In this document: one piece after another, positions 8,351-16,241 of the stretch
Position numbering within the stretch: the stretch's first letter is position 1
Layout of the letters: each line of letters begins with the position of its first letter
Notes under the pieces: model-generated
What the model was told of the DNA's origin: nothing
The model's input: the letters and a program-made list of their open reading frames with translations, nothing else
Database searches by the model: none
Position numbers and translations under genes: made by a program
NCBI GenBank assembly: GCA_017449265.1
Contig: JAFSJW010000072.1
Span: 1-34,553, forward strand
Direction of reading: 5' to 3'
DNA length: 34,553 nucleotides
Origin: Treponema sp.
Lineage (GTDB): Bacteria; Spirochaetota; Spirochaetia; Treponematales; Treponemataceae

Positions 8351-9418
8351 CTATTCCTTGTTCTTGAAAGAAAGTGACGGAATCGTTTTGTCCGTGAGGA
8401 CGGAAACATCAACTCTGTTGTACGGAATATTGATTCCGTTCTCGTTGAACGCTTTGACCACATTCAGGCAGACTTCCGTTTTCAAATCGAAGAAATTGGC
8501 TCTCTCGCACCATACAATCAGGTTCATTCCGATTCCTGAGTCAAGGCAGGAAGTGAGCAGGGCTTTAGGCGCGTAATCGGGATTGTCCTTTACAACGAGC
8601 TGGCATCGTTCTGGTACGCTTTTCAGGACTTCGAGAGCTTTATCCAAATCCGTGGAGTAGTCCACGCTCACTTCAAAAACATAGCGGCGGTAATCATAAG
8701 TTGAGAAATTCTTTAGCTTTGTGTTTATGATTGCGGAGCTTGGAATTCTTATGAGCTGGTTGTCCGGTGTGTGGACGCGGATTGAAAGAAGGCTCACCTT
8801 GTCAACGGTTCCCGAAACGCCATCAACCTCAATGAAGTCGCCGATTTTCATCGTTTTCTCCGTTACGATGAAAATGCCGGAGATAAGGTTGCTCACTGTC
8901 GTCTGAGCCGCAAATCCGATTGCGACTCCGGCAATTCCCATTGCACCCCAGATAGCCGTCAGCTTTATTCCGAACAATCCAAGAATATACATCGTGATTA
9001 TGATGTAGAAAATGTAGCTGATGACTCTGGTAATCGTCTTTACGGAATTCTCCTCGAATTTTACCGAAGCACCTTTGTAAACGAGATGGCGGATAAGGCG
9101 ATATACGAACCAAAAAATCAAGATTGAGAGAATGCTCGTTATGATTTTAACAAGATTCTGAAAATTCCAGTATGCTTTTAAATCATCGAAGTGAATGAAG
9201 CTGGTCACTTCGGTTGCAAGGCTTGTTCCGATTTCCGTTACGGCATCCTTAACATTATCCGGTCCCGGCGTGTCTTCTGTAGAAAGATAGGCATTGATTC
9301 CTATGGCTGTGGCCTCTTCCTGAGTCGGAGTCCCGTCAGGGGCAGTTTCAGTTGCGAATACGAACGAGAACAAGCACAAAACTGAGAGTAGGGCAATAAT
9401 TTTCTTAATCGATTTCAT
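8351..9418 (-). CDS. MscS-type mechanosensitive channel
   Basis: 355-residue small-conductance mechanosensitive channel that opens under membrane tension to release solutes in hypo-osmotic shock. It starts with a cleavable-looking signal (MKSIKKIIALLSVLCLFSFV, then FATE), a short periplasmic segment to about residue 85, and three membrane helices. The pore helix is recognisable as MGIAGVAIGFAAQTTVSNLI followed by the beta-domain GDFIEVDGVSGTVDKVSLLS and the RIPSSAIINTKLKNFS stretch. Length is close to E. coli MscS plus the N-terminal extension. The start is 1 nt after the dus stop and uses an AAGGA site inside dus, so it is probably the third gene of the ftsK-dus-mscS operon. Confidence 0.92.
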   Translation of the reverse strand: MKSIKKIIALLSVLCLFSFVFATETAPDGTPTQEEATAIGINAYLSTEDTPGPDNVKDAVTEIGTSLATEVTSFIHFDDLKAYWNFQNLVKIITSILSILIFWFVYRLIRHLVYKGASVKFEENSVKTITRVISYIFYIIITMYILGLFGIKLTAIWGAMGIAGVAIGFAAQTTVSNLISGIFIVTEKTMKIGDFIEVDGVSGTVDKVSLLSIRVHTPDNQLIRIPSSAIINTKLKNFSTYDYRRYVFEVSVDYSTDLDKALEVLKSVPERCQLVVKDNPDYAPKALLTSCLDSGIGMNLIVWCERANFFDLKTEVCLNVVKAFNENGINIPYNRVDVSVLTDKTIPSLSFKNKE

Positions 9419-9419
9419 T

Positions 9420-10433
9420 TTAATTTTCCTTTTTTATGATTATATCACATTTGCATTTTTCAAAATACTCTTTGACTCGGATTTTTGCGTCCTCATTGTC
9501 CTTTGCGTTCAGCATCTGCGTCTGAAAATAATGCGCGAAACTGAAATTGAGGCAGTAGTACGCAAAGAATCTCTGTAGCCGCGTTTTCCAGAATTCGGGC
9601 GGCTGGTATTTTTCAACATTGTCGATGAACTCAAGCGCAAGTTCTTGCGCGTCAATTTGGGCATTTTCCTGGGCGGAAGTGTTTTTCAGCATTGAAAAAA
9701 TCCACGGCTTTTGCGCGGCGGCGGTTGCAATCATCACTCCTTTTGCGTTCGGGGCGGCTTTCATGGCATTGTCAAAAGAAGCTCTGTCCTTAACATCGCC
9801 GTTCAGAATGACAGGAATCTGCGGAAAATTTTCTGCAAGATGCTGGACTATTTCCCAGCGCGAGTGACCGCGATGTTTCTCCTTTTTTGTGCGCGCGTGG
9901 AGCGTAATCATTTGAACGCCTTCGTCCAAAAGCATCTGGCAGAATGAGAAAAGTTTTTCTTCGGTGAAATCCTCCGCGCCGAGCCGCATTTTTACTGAAA
10001 GCCGGTTTTTATGCCCGTCTTTGGCTGCATTCTCAAGCTCGGTCTTTACGGCGCGAACCATTTCCGCTGTTTCGGAAAGCGGCTTTGTCATCCATGCGAT
10101 TCCAGCCCCCGTGTTGGCAATTTGCGGCGCGGAGCATCCCATGTTCAAATCCACGCCGATTCCGCCAAGCTCCCCCACGATTCTTGCGGCAGAAGCCATT
10201 GGCGCGGCGTTTTTTCCTGTGAGCTGCCAGACGATTTTCTCTGGCTCAGGGCCTGAGAGAAGGTAGTATTTTTCAAAAGGGCCTGCATGGATTAGGGAAG
10301 CGGCGTTTATCATTTCGGTAAAATACTCATCGCATCCGCCGAACCGCGCCACAAGCCGCCTGAACGCCTCGTGGCTCAGAGTCGCCATAGGCCCTAGAAT
10401 AAGCCGTGTTTCGCCCTGATTTTCGCTTGTCAT
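9420..10433 (-). CDS. dus: tRNA-dihydrouridine synthase family protein
   Basis: FMN-dependent TIM-barrel enzyme reducing uridines to dihydrouridine in tRNA. 337 residues. The N-terminus LILGPMATLSHEAFRRLVAR is the Dus start motif; VDLNMGCSAP carries the catalytic Cys100, with the usual Pro after it replaced by Ser; SVKMRLG and ITLHARTKKEKHRGHSRW supply FMN and substrate contacts; LNGDVKDRASFD is the second flavin loop. Which tRNA position it modifies cannot be decided, hence no subtype. Its ATG overlaps the ftsK TGA (ATGA), strong evidence for translational coupling. Confidence 0.93.
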   Translation of the reverse strand: MTSENQGETRLILGPMATLSHEAFRRLVARFGGCDEYFTEMINAASLIHAGPFEKYYLLSGPEPEKIVWQLTGKNAAPMASAARIVGELGGIGVDLNMGCSAPQIANTGAGIAWMTKPLSETAEMVRAVKTELENAAKDGHKNRLSVKMRLGAEDFTEEKLFSFCQMLLDEGVQMITLHARTKKEKHRGHSRWEIVQHLAENFPQIPVILNGDVKDRASFDNAMKAAPNAKGVMIATAAAQKPWIFSMLKNTSAQENAQIDAQELALEFIDNVEKYQPPEFWKTRLQRFFAYYCLNFSFAHYFQTQMLNAKDNEDAKIRVKEYFEKCKCDIIIKKEN

Positions 10434-13400
10434 GGCAGGTGGATTATTTCACGCGGCTTAGAGCCGTTCGCAGGACCAACGATTCCGCGCTCTTCCATTT
10501 CCTCAACAAGACGCGCCGCCCTGTTGTAGCCAATACTGAGCTTTCGCTGAATGTAGCTTGCGCTCGCTTTTCCGGCCTGAATCACGATTTCAAGAGCCTG
10601 GTCGTAAAGAGGGTCAGTTCCGTCCTCGTGGAACATAGTTCCGTTGTCAGAATCTTCCTCCTCATCATCGATGAACATCTCGTCGTCAATATAATCAGGT
10701 TCGCCGAATGATTTTACATAATCAACGACATTCTCAACTTCCTCATCGCTAACGAGAGTTCCCTGAATTCGGACAGGATACGGGGAAGTAGAGCCAGAAT
10801 AAAGCATATCGCCTTTTCCGAGCAGTTTTTCTGCGCCTCCCTGGTCGATGATAATGCGGCTGTCCATTTTTGAGGCAACCATGAACGCAATGCGGCTAGG
10901 AAGGTTCGCTTTGATTAAGCCTGTGATAACATCAATTGACGGACGCTGCGTAGCAAGGACAAGGTGTATTCCGACGGCACGGCTTTTTGCCGCAAGTCGC
11001 GCGATTGATGTTTCAAGCTCTTTGCCCGTTGTCATCATCAAATCAGCAAATTCGTCAATGATAACGACTATGTACGGAAGTTTTTCCGCTGCTATGTGTT
11101 CCGCCTGAATCTTGTAATTGTATGAGATTATGTCGCGGACGCTCATTCCGCTCAGAAGCGCGTACCGCCGTTCCATTTCGCAAAGACAATACTGTAGGGC
11201 TTGCAATGCCCGCTTTGGCTCCGTGATTACAGGAGTGAGCAAATGCGGAATGTCATTGTACAAACTAAGCTCTACGATTTTTGGGTCAACAAGAATGAGC
11301 TTGACCTGAGCTGGGCTTCGTTTGAATAATATAGAAAGAAGTATTGAATTTACGCATACGGATTTTCCGGCTCCGGTAGAACCAGCAATCAGAAGGTGCG
11401 GTGTTTTTGCGATGTCGATAATCTGCGGTTCTCCGGAAATATCTTTTCCCAGAACGACAGGGATGCCCATCTTCGTGAAAGCTGCGAAATCTTCGTCTAT
11501 GATTTCACGGAAGCTGACGATAGCCCGGTTTTTGTTCGGAACTTCGATTCCGACTGCGTGCTTGCCCGGAATTGGAGCTACGATGCGGACAGAGCTTGCT
11601 GCGAGCGTGAGTGCGATATTGTCTTGGAGAGCTACGATTTTGCTCAGTTTTACGCCTGGAGCGGGAAGAATCTCAAACATCGTGACGACAGGACCTTTGC
11701 AAATTCCGGTTACTTCCGCCTCAATTTTGAATTCGGCAAGCGTTTTCATAAGTTTTGTTGCCGCAAGCTTTGTATCCTCGTCAATAATCCAGTATTCATT
11801 GTTCGGGTATTCTTCGAGCAGGTCTGTCGGAACGGAATAGTTCGCCCAGCTATGAACTGGAGCTGTGTGACGCGGCGGAACTTCTTCCTGCGTATCGACT
11901 GATTGCGGCGCGGCTACATTTTGTGCGGCGGGTGAATCAGACTCAATCTCTATGTCGGATTCAGTTTCTGCCTCATTCTGAGTAAGCTGATAGTCGTTTG
12001 TCCGGGGAGTTTCTATTTCGCTCTCCGAAACAACATCTTCTTCAAAATCATCGTCATAATCAATGCCATCATCGACAATGTTCACATCGATTTTGTCATC
12101 GCCCGCGCTGTAATTTTCAAAACCGAGCGGCTTTGAGAACGAATCTTCCGCTTCATCTGCGGTGATGGGTTCATCATCAGCGGACATTGAGCTTGCCGAA
12201 ATGTCGCTATTCTCAGATTCTGGCTCAGAATCAACGGCTTCGCGTGTGGCAACATCTTCCGCCGCATTTTCGGATTCATCATCTGCGGTGACAGATTCAT
12301 CGCTAGCCGAAATTGTTTCCTCGCCCGCTGACATTGTTTCGCCATCATCGGACATTGAGCTTGCCGAAATGCCGCTATCCTCAGATTCTGGCTCAGATTT
12401 TGTCTGACCCTGCCATTGCTCATCGGCTGTGTCTTCCGTTTCGATATGAAAATTTCGGTCTTCTTTTGCGACTTCGGTTTCAATTTCAAATTGCTCGCCA
12501 TTATCATTGATTACGCTTGCGTTTGAGAAATTCACCCGAACTTCTGGACACGGCTCTTCCGCCTCATTTTCGGTGATAGCTTCATTGCTAGCGGACATTG
12601 TTTCGTCATCAGCGGACATTGAGCTTGCCGAAATGTCGCTATCCTCAGATTCTGGCTCAGAATCAGCGGCTTCGCGTGTGGCAACATCTTCCGCTTCATC
12701 GGCTGTGACGGCTTCATCATCATCGGCGACAGCTTCATCGCTAGCCGAAATTGTTTCGTCATCATCGGACATTGAGCTTGTCGAAATGTCGCTATCCTCA
12801 GATTTTGGCTCAGAATCATCGGCTTCGCGTGTGGCAACATCTTCCGCCTCATCGGCTGTGACGGGTTCATCATCATCGGCGACAGCTTCATCGCTAGCCG
12901 AAATTGTTTCGTCGTCTGCGGACATTGAGCTTGTCGAAATGACATCTTCTTCTGGCTCAGAATTGTTCTCCAGTTCGGGAGAAACGACATCTTCTTCTGG
13001 CTCGGAAATTTCGTCCTCAGAAACTGTGTCAGGCTCAATCGTGTCGTCATCATCAAAATCATCGTCAAACACAATTCCATCAACTGGAGCAAGAATCGGC
13101 TCAGATTTTTCCTCCAAAGCCTTTTTCCGCGCCTCTGCCGCAGCCTGGGCTTTTTCTTTCGCCTCTTCTTCGCTTTTTTTCTTCTCGGCTTCATCGAAAA
13201 TCGAAGCGTAAGGATTTTTCTTTCCGCTCAAATCAAGCCTGTCAACATCATTGGCAAGATTGTCAAAAGAGATAAAATCGTTGTTATGTGCGTTCTGCTC
13301 CTGAATTGAATCATGCAGAAGTTTTCCGATGTATGCGGGCGTTCGTTTTTCGCTTTGCGGAAGTTCTCTGGCTTTTTCCTGAACAGGCTCAGGCTCGGTT

Positions 13401-13987
13401 TTCGGGGCATCCTCGGTCTGGGGCGCGTAAACGGACGGCTCAGGAGTTTGCTCAATGATTTGAATTTCAGAGTTTGAGCTGTACACTGGAACAACAACTG
13501 AGTCTTCGTCAATGTCCAGAGGTCTTTCTGAATCTTCGTCTATATGCCTGTCAAGGAGTTTGCGCTCAATCATGTCGCCAAGAATCGAGAGAATCAAAAA
13601 TTCAAGGGCAACGACCATAAGCCCAATCAAAATCGTCACGAAGATTTTAGCACCGGAAAGGTCTCCGCTTTCGGAACGAGCAAAGAAACGGCAGATTTTT
13701 TCGATTCCAACTAGCGTAAAGAACGGAATGACTGAACCTGAGAGAAGAACGCCCGTCCTAAAATGCCACTTTGCGATAAAACAGTGGCTTGCGGCGACAA
13801 TCAGGAATATCGGAATGAATACTGAGCAAGCTCCGTACGCATTCGTAAAGAATTTTCCAAGCCCGAAGAAAAAGGAGTTGTGCGCCGCGCTCATGCCCCC
13901 GAAATCAAAAAGAACAAGAAGCAGTGACAACGAAAAAAAAGCCGCAATCACGAAAAGAAAAATTCCGGCAATATAAGATTTTTTCAT
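10430..13987 (-). CDS. ftsK: FtsK/SpoIIIE DNA translocase with repeat-expanded linker
   Basis: Septum-anchored motor that pumps chromosome DNA during division. About 1185 residues: four membrane helices in the first about 150 residues, a huge acidic Ser/Asp/Glu linker (about 150-740), then the translocase with Walker A GSTGAGKSVCVNS (about 870), Walker B VVIIDEFADLMM (about 975), the TQRPSIDVITGLIKANLPSR segment, and a C-terminal gamma winged helix (KASASYIQRKLSIGYNRAAR) that reads polar DNA motifs. Between 12,130 and 13,000 the linker is made of about 51-residue repeats. The ATG at 13,987 (MKKSYIAG) is preferred over a GTG 18 nt upstream, with GTGGGGA as possible ribosome site. First gene of the operon with dus and mscS; a GATAAT at 14,029-14,024 may be its -10. 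Confidence 0.95.
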   Translation of the reverse strand: MKKSYIAGIFLFVIAAFFSLSLLLVLFDFGGMSAAHNSFFFGLGKFFTNAYGACSVFIPIFLIVAASHCFIAKWHFRTGVLLSGSVIPFFTLVGIEKICRFFARSESGDLSGAKIFVTILIGLMVVALEFLILSILGDMIERKLLDRHIDEDSERPLDIDEDSVVVPVYSSNSEIQIIEQTPEPSVYAPQTEDAPKTEPEPVQEKARELPQSEKRTPAYIGKLLHDSIQEQNAHNNDFISFDNLANDVDRLDLSGKKNPYASIFDEAEKKKSEEEAKEKAQAAAEARKKALEEKSEPILAPVDGIVFDDDFDDDDTIEPDTVSEDEISEPEEDVVSPELENNSEPEEDVISTSSMSADDETISASDEAVADDDEPVTADEAEDVATREADDSEPKSEDSDISTSSMSDDDETISASDEAVADDDEAVTADEAEDVATREAADSEPESEDSDISASSMSADDETMSASNEAITENEAEEPCPEVRVNFSNASVINDNGEQFEIETEVAKEDRNFHIETEDTADEQWQGQTKSEPESEDSGISASSMSDDGETMSAGEETISASDESVTADDESENAAEDVATREAVDSEPESENSDISASSMSADDEPITADEAEDSFSKPLGFENYSAGDDKIDVNIVDDGIDYDDDFEEDVVSESEIETPRTNDYQLTQNEAETESDIEIESDSPAAQNVAAPQSVDTQEEVPPRHTAPVHSWANYSVPTDLLEEYPNNEYWIIDEDTKLAATKLMKTLAEFKIEAEVTGICKGPVVTMFEILPAPGVKLSKIVALQDNIALTLAASSVRIVAPIPGKHAVGIEVPNKNRAIVSFREIIDEDFAAFTKMGIPVVLGKDISGEPQIIDIAKTPHLLIAGSTGAGKSVCVNSILLSILFKRSPAQVKLILVDPKIVELSLYNDIPHLLTPVITEPKRALQALQYCLCEMERRYALLSGMSVRDIISYNYKIQAEHIAAEKLPYIVVIIDEFADLMMTTGKELETSIARLAAKSRAVGIHLVLATQRPSIDVITGLIKANLPSRIAFMVASKMDSRIIIDQGGAEKLLGKGDMLYSGSTSPYPVRIQGTLVSDEEVENVVDYVKSFGEPDYIDDEMFIDDEEEDSDNGTMFHEDGTDPLYDQALEIVIQAGKASASYIQRKLSIGYNRAARLVEEMEERGIVGPANGSKPREIIHLP
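12180..12950 (-). repeat. In-frame repeats in the FtsK linker
   Basis: The core GAGCTTGYCGAAATG occurs at 12189, 12357, 12621, 12774 and 12927 (plus-strand coordinates). Spacings are 168, 264, 153 and 153 nt, all multiples of three. Each core is flanked by GACATT and AATGTC, so it is itself palindromic-ended. In protein the unit reads DISASSMSADDETISASDEA... and ends VATREA-DSEPESED. This is a DNA repeat tolerated within a disordered region. Confidence 0.85.
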
Positions 13988-14070
13988 AAAAAAGATTTTC
14001 CCCACCCAAAAATATCTTCTCTATTATCGGATTTAAAAAAAATGAATTTAGTACAGCAGTTTAGGAAACT

Positions 14071-14868
14071 TCAAACGCGGAGAATATCGACCACATGGCT
14101 GCTCGCGCCCAGAAGCTCGCGCCTTTCGCATACGGCAAGCTGATATTCTATGAATTTTGCGAATTCTTCCTCGCTAAGGGCGTTAAGCTCGCGCCTCATA
14201 TAATCGGCGGCTCCGTCTGGCGCGAAGATTTTTGTCCTCTCAAGCCCTGCCATATCGTTAAGCGCGTCCATATCCTCAATGCGCGTATAGCTGTACAGGT
14301 CATTCTCGTCCGTCGTGAGCGCGTGGAAATCATCTGTGAGCGTTCGCGCGGTAATGCAGTCAAGAATTTTCTTTTCCTTGAAACAATATGACAGAATAGC
14401 GTATTCGTTCATAACATACCCCACGAAAATAAGACCTTCTTTTTTTGTTACGCGTTTTGCTTCGGTAAGGGCTTTGAGCTTGTCCTCTTTCTTGTGCAGA
14501 TGGTACATGGGACCGAACAGAATCGTAATGTCGAAGGAATTGTCGTCCAGGAAAGAAAGGTTCCGCGCGTCCCCCGGCCAGCACTTTACTTTCTCGTGCT
14601 TGGACATCAGGATGTCCAGATTGTGCTGGACAAGCTCTACTGCCGTAACATCGTATCCGTCTTTTGACAGCGCGACGGAATACCGGCCTGTTCCCGCGCC
14701 AACATCAAGGATTCTTAATTCAGATTTTTTCCTGTTTGTTTTCAGTGCGATTTCTTCAAGTGCGTTTTTGATAAAGTGCATGGAAACGGAAAATTCCACG
14801 ATTCCGTGCCTTGTGGTAAGGCGGTGGTCTTCCTTGAATTTGCCGTAGTATTTTTCAAGTTTTGTCAT
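14071..14868 (-). CDS. Class I SAM-dependent methyltransferase
   Basis: 265-residue cytoplasmic Rossmann methyltransferase. Motif I ILDVGAGTGRYSVAL (53-67), motif II VTAVELV with the ribose-binding Glu (about 78), CWPGDARNLSF (about 97) and motif IV FDITILFGPMYHLHKKEDK (about 112-130) are all present; the GPMYHL form is common in small-molecule methyltransferases of the UbiE/Methyltransf_11 type. The substrate is unknown. Upstream of ftsK by 83 bp on the same strand, and divergent from the recombinase. No Shine-Dalgarno is seen; a TATCGT lies 6 nt before the ATG. Confidence 0.88.
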   Translation of the reverse strand: MTKLEKYYGKFKEDHRLTTRHGIVEFSVSMHFIKNALEEIALKTNRKKSELRILDVGAGTGRYSVALSKDGYDVTAVELVQHNLDILMSKHEKVKCWPGDARNLSFLDDNSFDITILFGPMYHLHKKEDKLKALTEAKRVTKKEGLIFVGYVMNEYAILSYCFKEKKILDCITARTLTDDFHALTTDENDLYSYTRIEDMDALNDMAGLERTKIFAPDGAADYMRRELNALSEEEFAKFIEYQLAVCERRELLGASSHVVDILRV

Positions 14869-14903
14869 GCAATAACGATACCCGCGTTAAAAGTGAAAAT
14901 CAA

Positions 14904-14944
14904 TAGACCTGTTCGGAAAACTGATGTTTCCGAACGCGTCTAAT
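14904..14944. repeat. Long palindrome, copy A
   Basis: Stem-loop TAGAcctGTTCGGAAA / TTTCCGAACgcgTCTA around a 6-nt centre. Near-identical copies lie at 16169-16207 and 32599-32637. This copy ends 24 bp before the recombinase start and overlaps the only candidate -10 (TATACT, 14944-14949). Confidence 0.8.
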
Positions 14945-14967
14945 ATACTTTCAGTTTTGAGGAGAAT

Positions 14968-16056
14968 ATGAGCGTAAAAATCAGAATCAAGCGAGGATAT
15001 TTTTATCTTGATGTAATTCAGAACAGAAAGCATCATTGGGAATCGTTGCATATGAAAATCTCTGCGGATGCAAAAATCAGGAAGAAGCAGATTCAGTTTG
15101 CGGAAAATTGCAGGACGAAGAGGGAGCTTCAAATCGCTATGGGCGAGTGGAATATTGCGGACAGGGGAATTGTTCGCATTACGCTGGTTGATTATATAGA
15201 AGGAATTGTTGGAAAGAAAAAGCCCCACTGTCCGATGTGCAATTGCCTTTACTGGATAAAAAAGTTTCGGAACGGCGGTCGGATTCAGCTTCACGCGCTT
15301 TCTGAATCGTGGGTGCTTTCTTTTCAGTCTATGCTTTTGGAAAGCCATCTTTGCAAGGGAAGCGTGAACAAAATCATACGGTGCCTGAAAGTCATTCTGA
15401 ACAGGGCTGTCCGCGAGGGCGTTCTATTCAAAAGCCCTGCCGCGAACATCAGGATGGTCAAGGAAGTTCCTGTTGAGAAAGATGTTCTTTCGCCCGATGA
15501 TATTTTTCTTTTTCAGAATGCAGAAACAAAAACTGAGCTTGAGCGTGAAGTGAAGCGGGGATTTCTTTTTTCATGCTACACAGGTCTGAGGATTTCTGAC
15601 TTAAAGACGCTCAGATGGGGGAATATTGAGAAAAGAGCTATTTCAAAATACAATGCCTGCCAGTTCTGGATAAAAAAGATGCAGATAAAAACGAAAGGTG
15701 TTGTTGAGATACCGATACCGCCTTCCGCCCTGGGGCTGCTCGGAGTTTTTGGGGAGTCTGGGCAGGCTGTGTTCAAGATGCTTTCCGTAAGGACTGAGCG
15801 GCCCGGAAATGCTATTTTGAAGAAACTTGCCAAGCGCGCTGGCGTGTGTAAGAGCGTTTCATGGCATACTGCCCGAAGAACATTCGCTACGCTTGCCCTT
15901 GAAAGCGGAGCGGATCCGTTTACGGTACAGCGGCTTATGGGGCATAAGAGCATAAAAATGACTGGAATTTACGCAAAGTCCAATAACATCAAGTCGGGGG
16001 CTGTTCTGGGAATGGCAGGCATGATTGAGGAAGCCGGTCAGAAAGAATTATTGTGA
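14968..16056 (+). CDS. Tyrosine recombinase (phage/transposon integrase type)
   Basis: 362-residue site-specific recombinase that cuts and rejoins DNA through a Tyr-DNA bond. All catalytic residues are readable: Arg208 in TGLRISDL, the beta-hairpin Lys (about 243), His300 and Arg303 in SWHTARRTFATLAL, His326 in LMGHKSI, Tyr335 in TGIYAKSNN. The N-terminal basic arm domain (1-60) and SAM-like core domain fit the Bacteroidetes-type conjugative-transposon or phage integrases rather than XerC/D or an integron integrase, whose extra insertion is lacking. A HCPMCNC cluster (87-93) in the core-binding domain is unusual. GAGGAG precedes the ATG. No phage genes are adjacent; copies of one palindrome flank it, suggesting a tiny mobile unit. 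Confidence 0.93.
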   Translation: MSVKIRIKRGYFYLDVIQNRKHHWESLHMKISADAKIRKKQIQFAENCRTKRELQIAMGEWNIADRGIVRITLVDYIEGIVGKKKPHCPMCNCLYWIKKFRNGGRIQLHALSESWVLSFQSMLLESHLCKGSVNKIIRCLKVILNRAVREGVLFKSPAANIRMVKEVPVEKDVLSPDDIFLFQNAETKTELEREVKRGFLFSCYTGLRISDLKTLRWGNIEKRAISKYNACQFWIKKMQIKTKGVVEIPIPPSALGLLGVFGESGQAVFKMLSVRTERPGNAILKKLAKRAGVCKSVSWHTARRTFATLALESGADPFTVQRLMGHKSIKMTGIYAKSNNIKSGAVLGMAGMIEEAGQKELL

Positions 16057-16163
16057 GCAGTTCCGGGTGAAAATCTCGCGGATAAGTTCTGATTTTTAGA
16101 TTTTTTCTTGTGCGACCCCGCCCCGAATAAGCTCTAAGTTTCTTGCTCAGAACCAATCTGTGG

Positions 16164-16169
16164 TATAAT
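16164..16169 (+). promoter_or_regulatory. -10 element at the left edge of palindrome copy B
   Basis: A perfect TATAAT abuts the palindrome. TTGCTC at 16143-16148 is 15 bp upstream, short for a -35. Transcription from here would place the palindrome in the leader of the SUMF1 gene. Confidence 0.4.
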
Positions 16170-16207
16170 AGACCAGTGTGGAAAACTGAAGTTTCCGAAC
16201 AGCTCTA
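16169..16207. repeat. Long palindrome, copy B
   Basis: Same element as copies A and C, same orientation as A: the GGAAA...TTTCC arms with ACTGAAG centre, CGAACAGCTCTA right side. It lies 112 bp after the recombinase stop and 34 bp before the SUMF1 gene. Confidence 0.8.
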
Positions 16208-16241
16208 AAAAAAGAATCTTTGATTCGCAAAAGGGGTATTT

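Noticed and set aside
8211..8576. 121-aa plus-strand frame between the MATE and mscS genes
   Set aside because: Two thirds of it is antisense to mscS; no ribosome site.
12507..13211. Long open frames over the ftsK linker, e.g. a 234-aa Ser-rich one on the plus strand
   Set aside because: They are by-products of the in-frame repeats on the coding strand; the ftsK frame explains the region fully.
14904..14944. Palindrome copies as ordinary intrinsic terminators
   Set aside because: No T-tract follows them, and copies A and B lie upstream of genes rather than at transcript ends.
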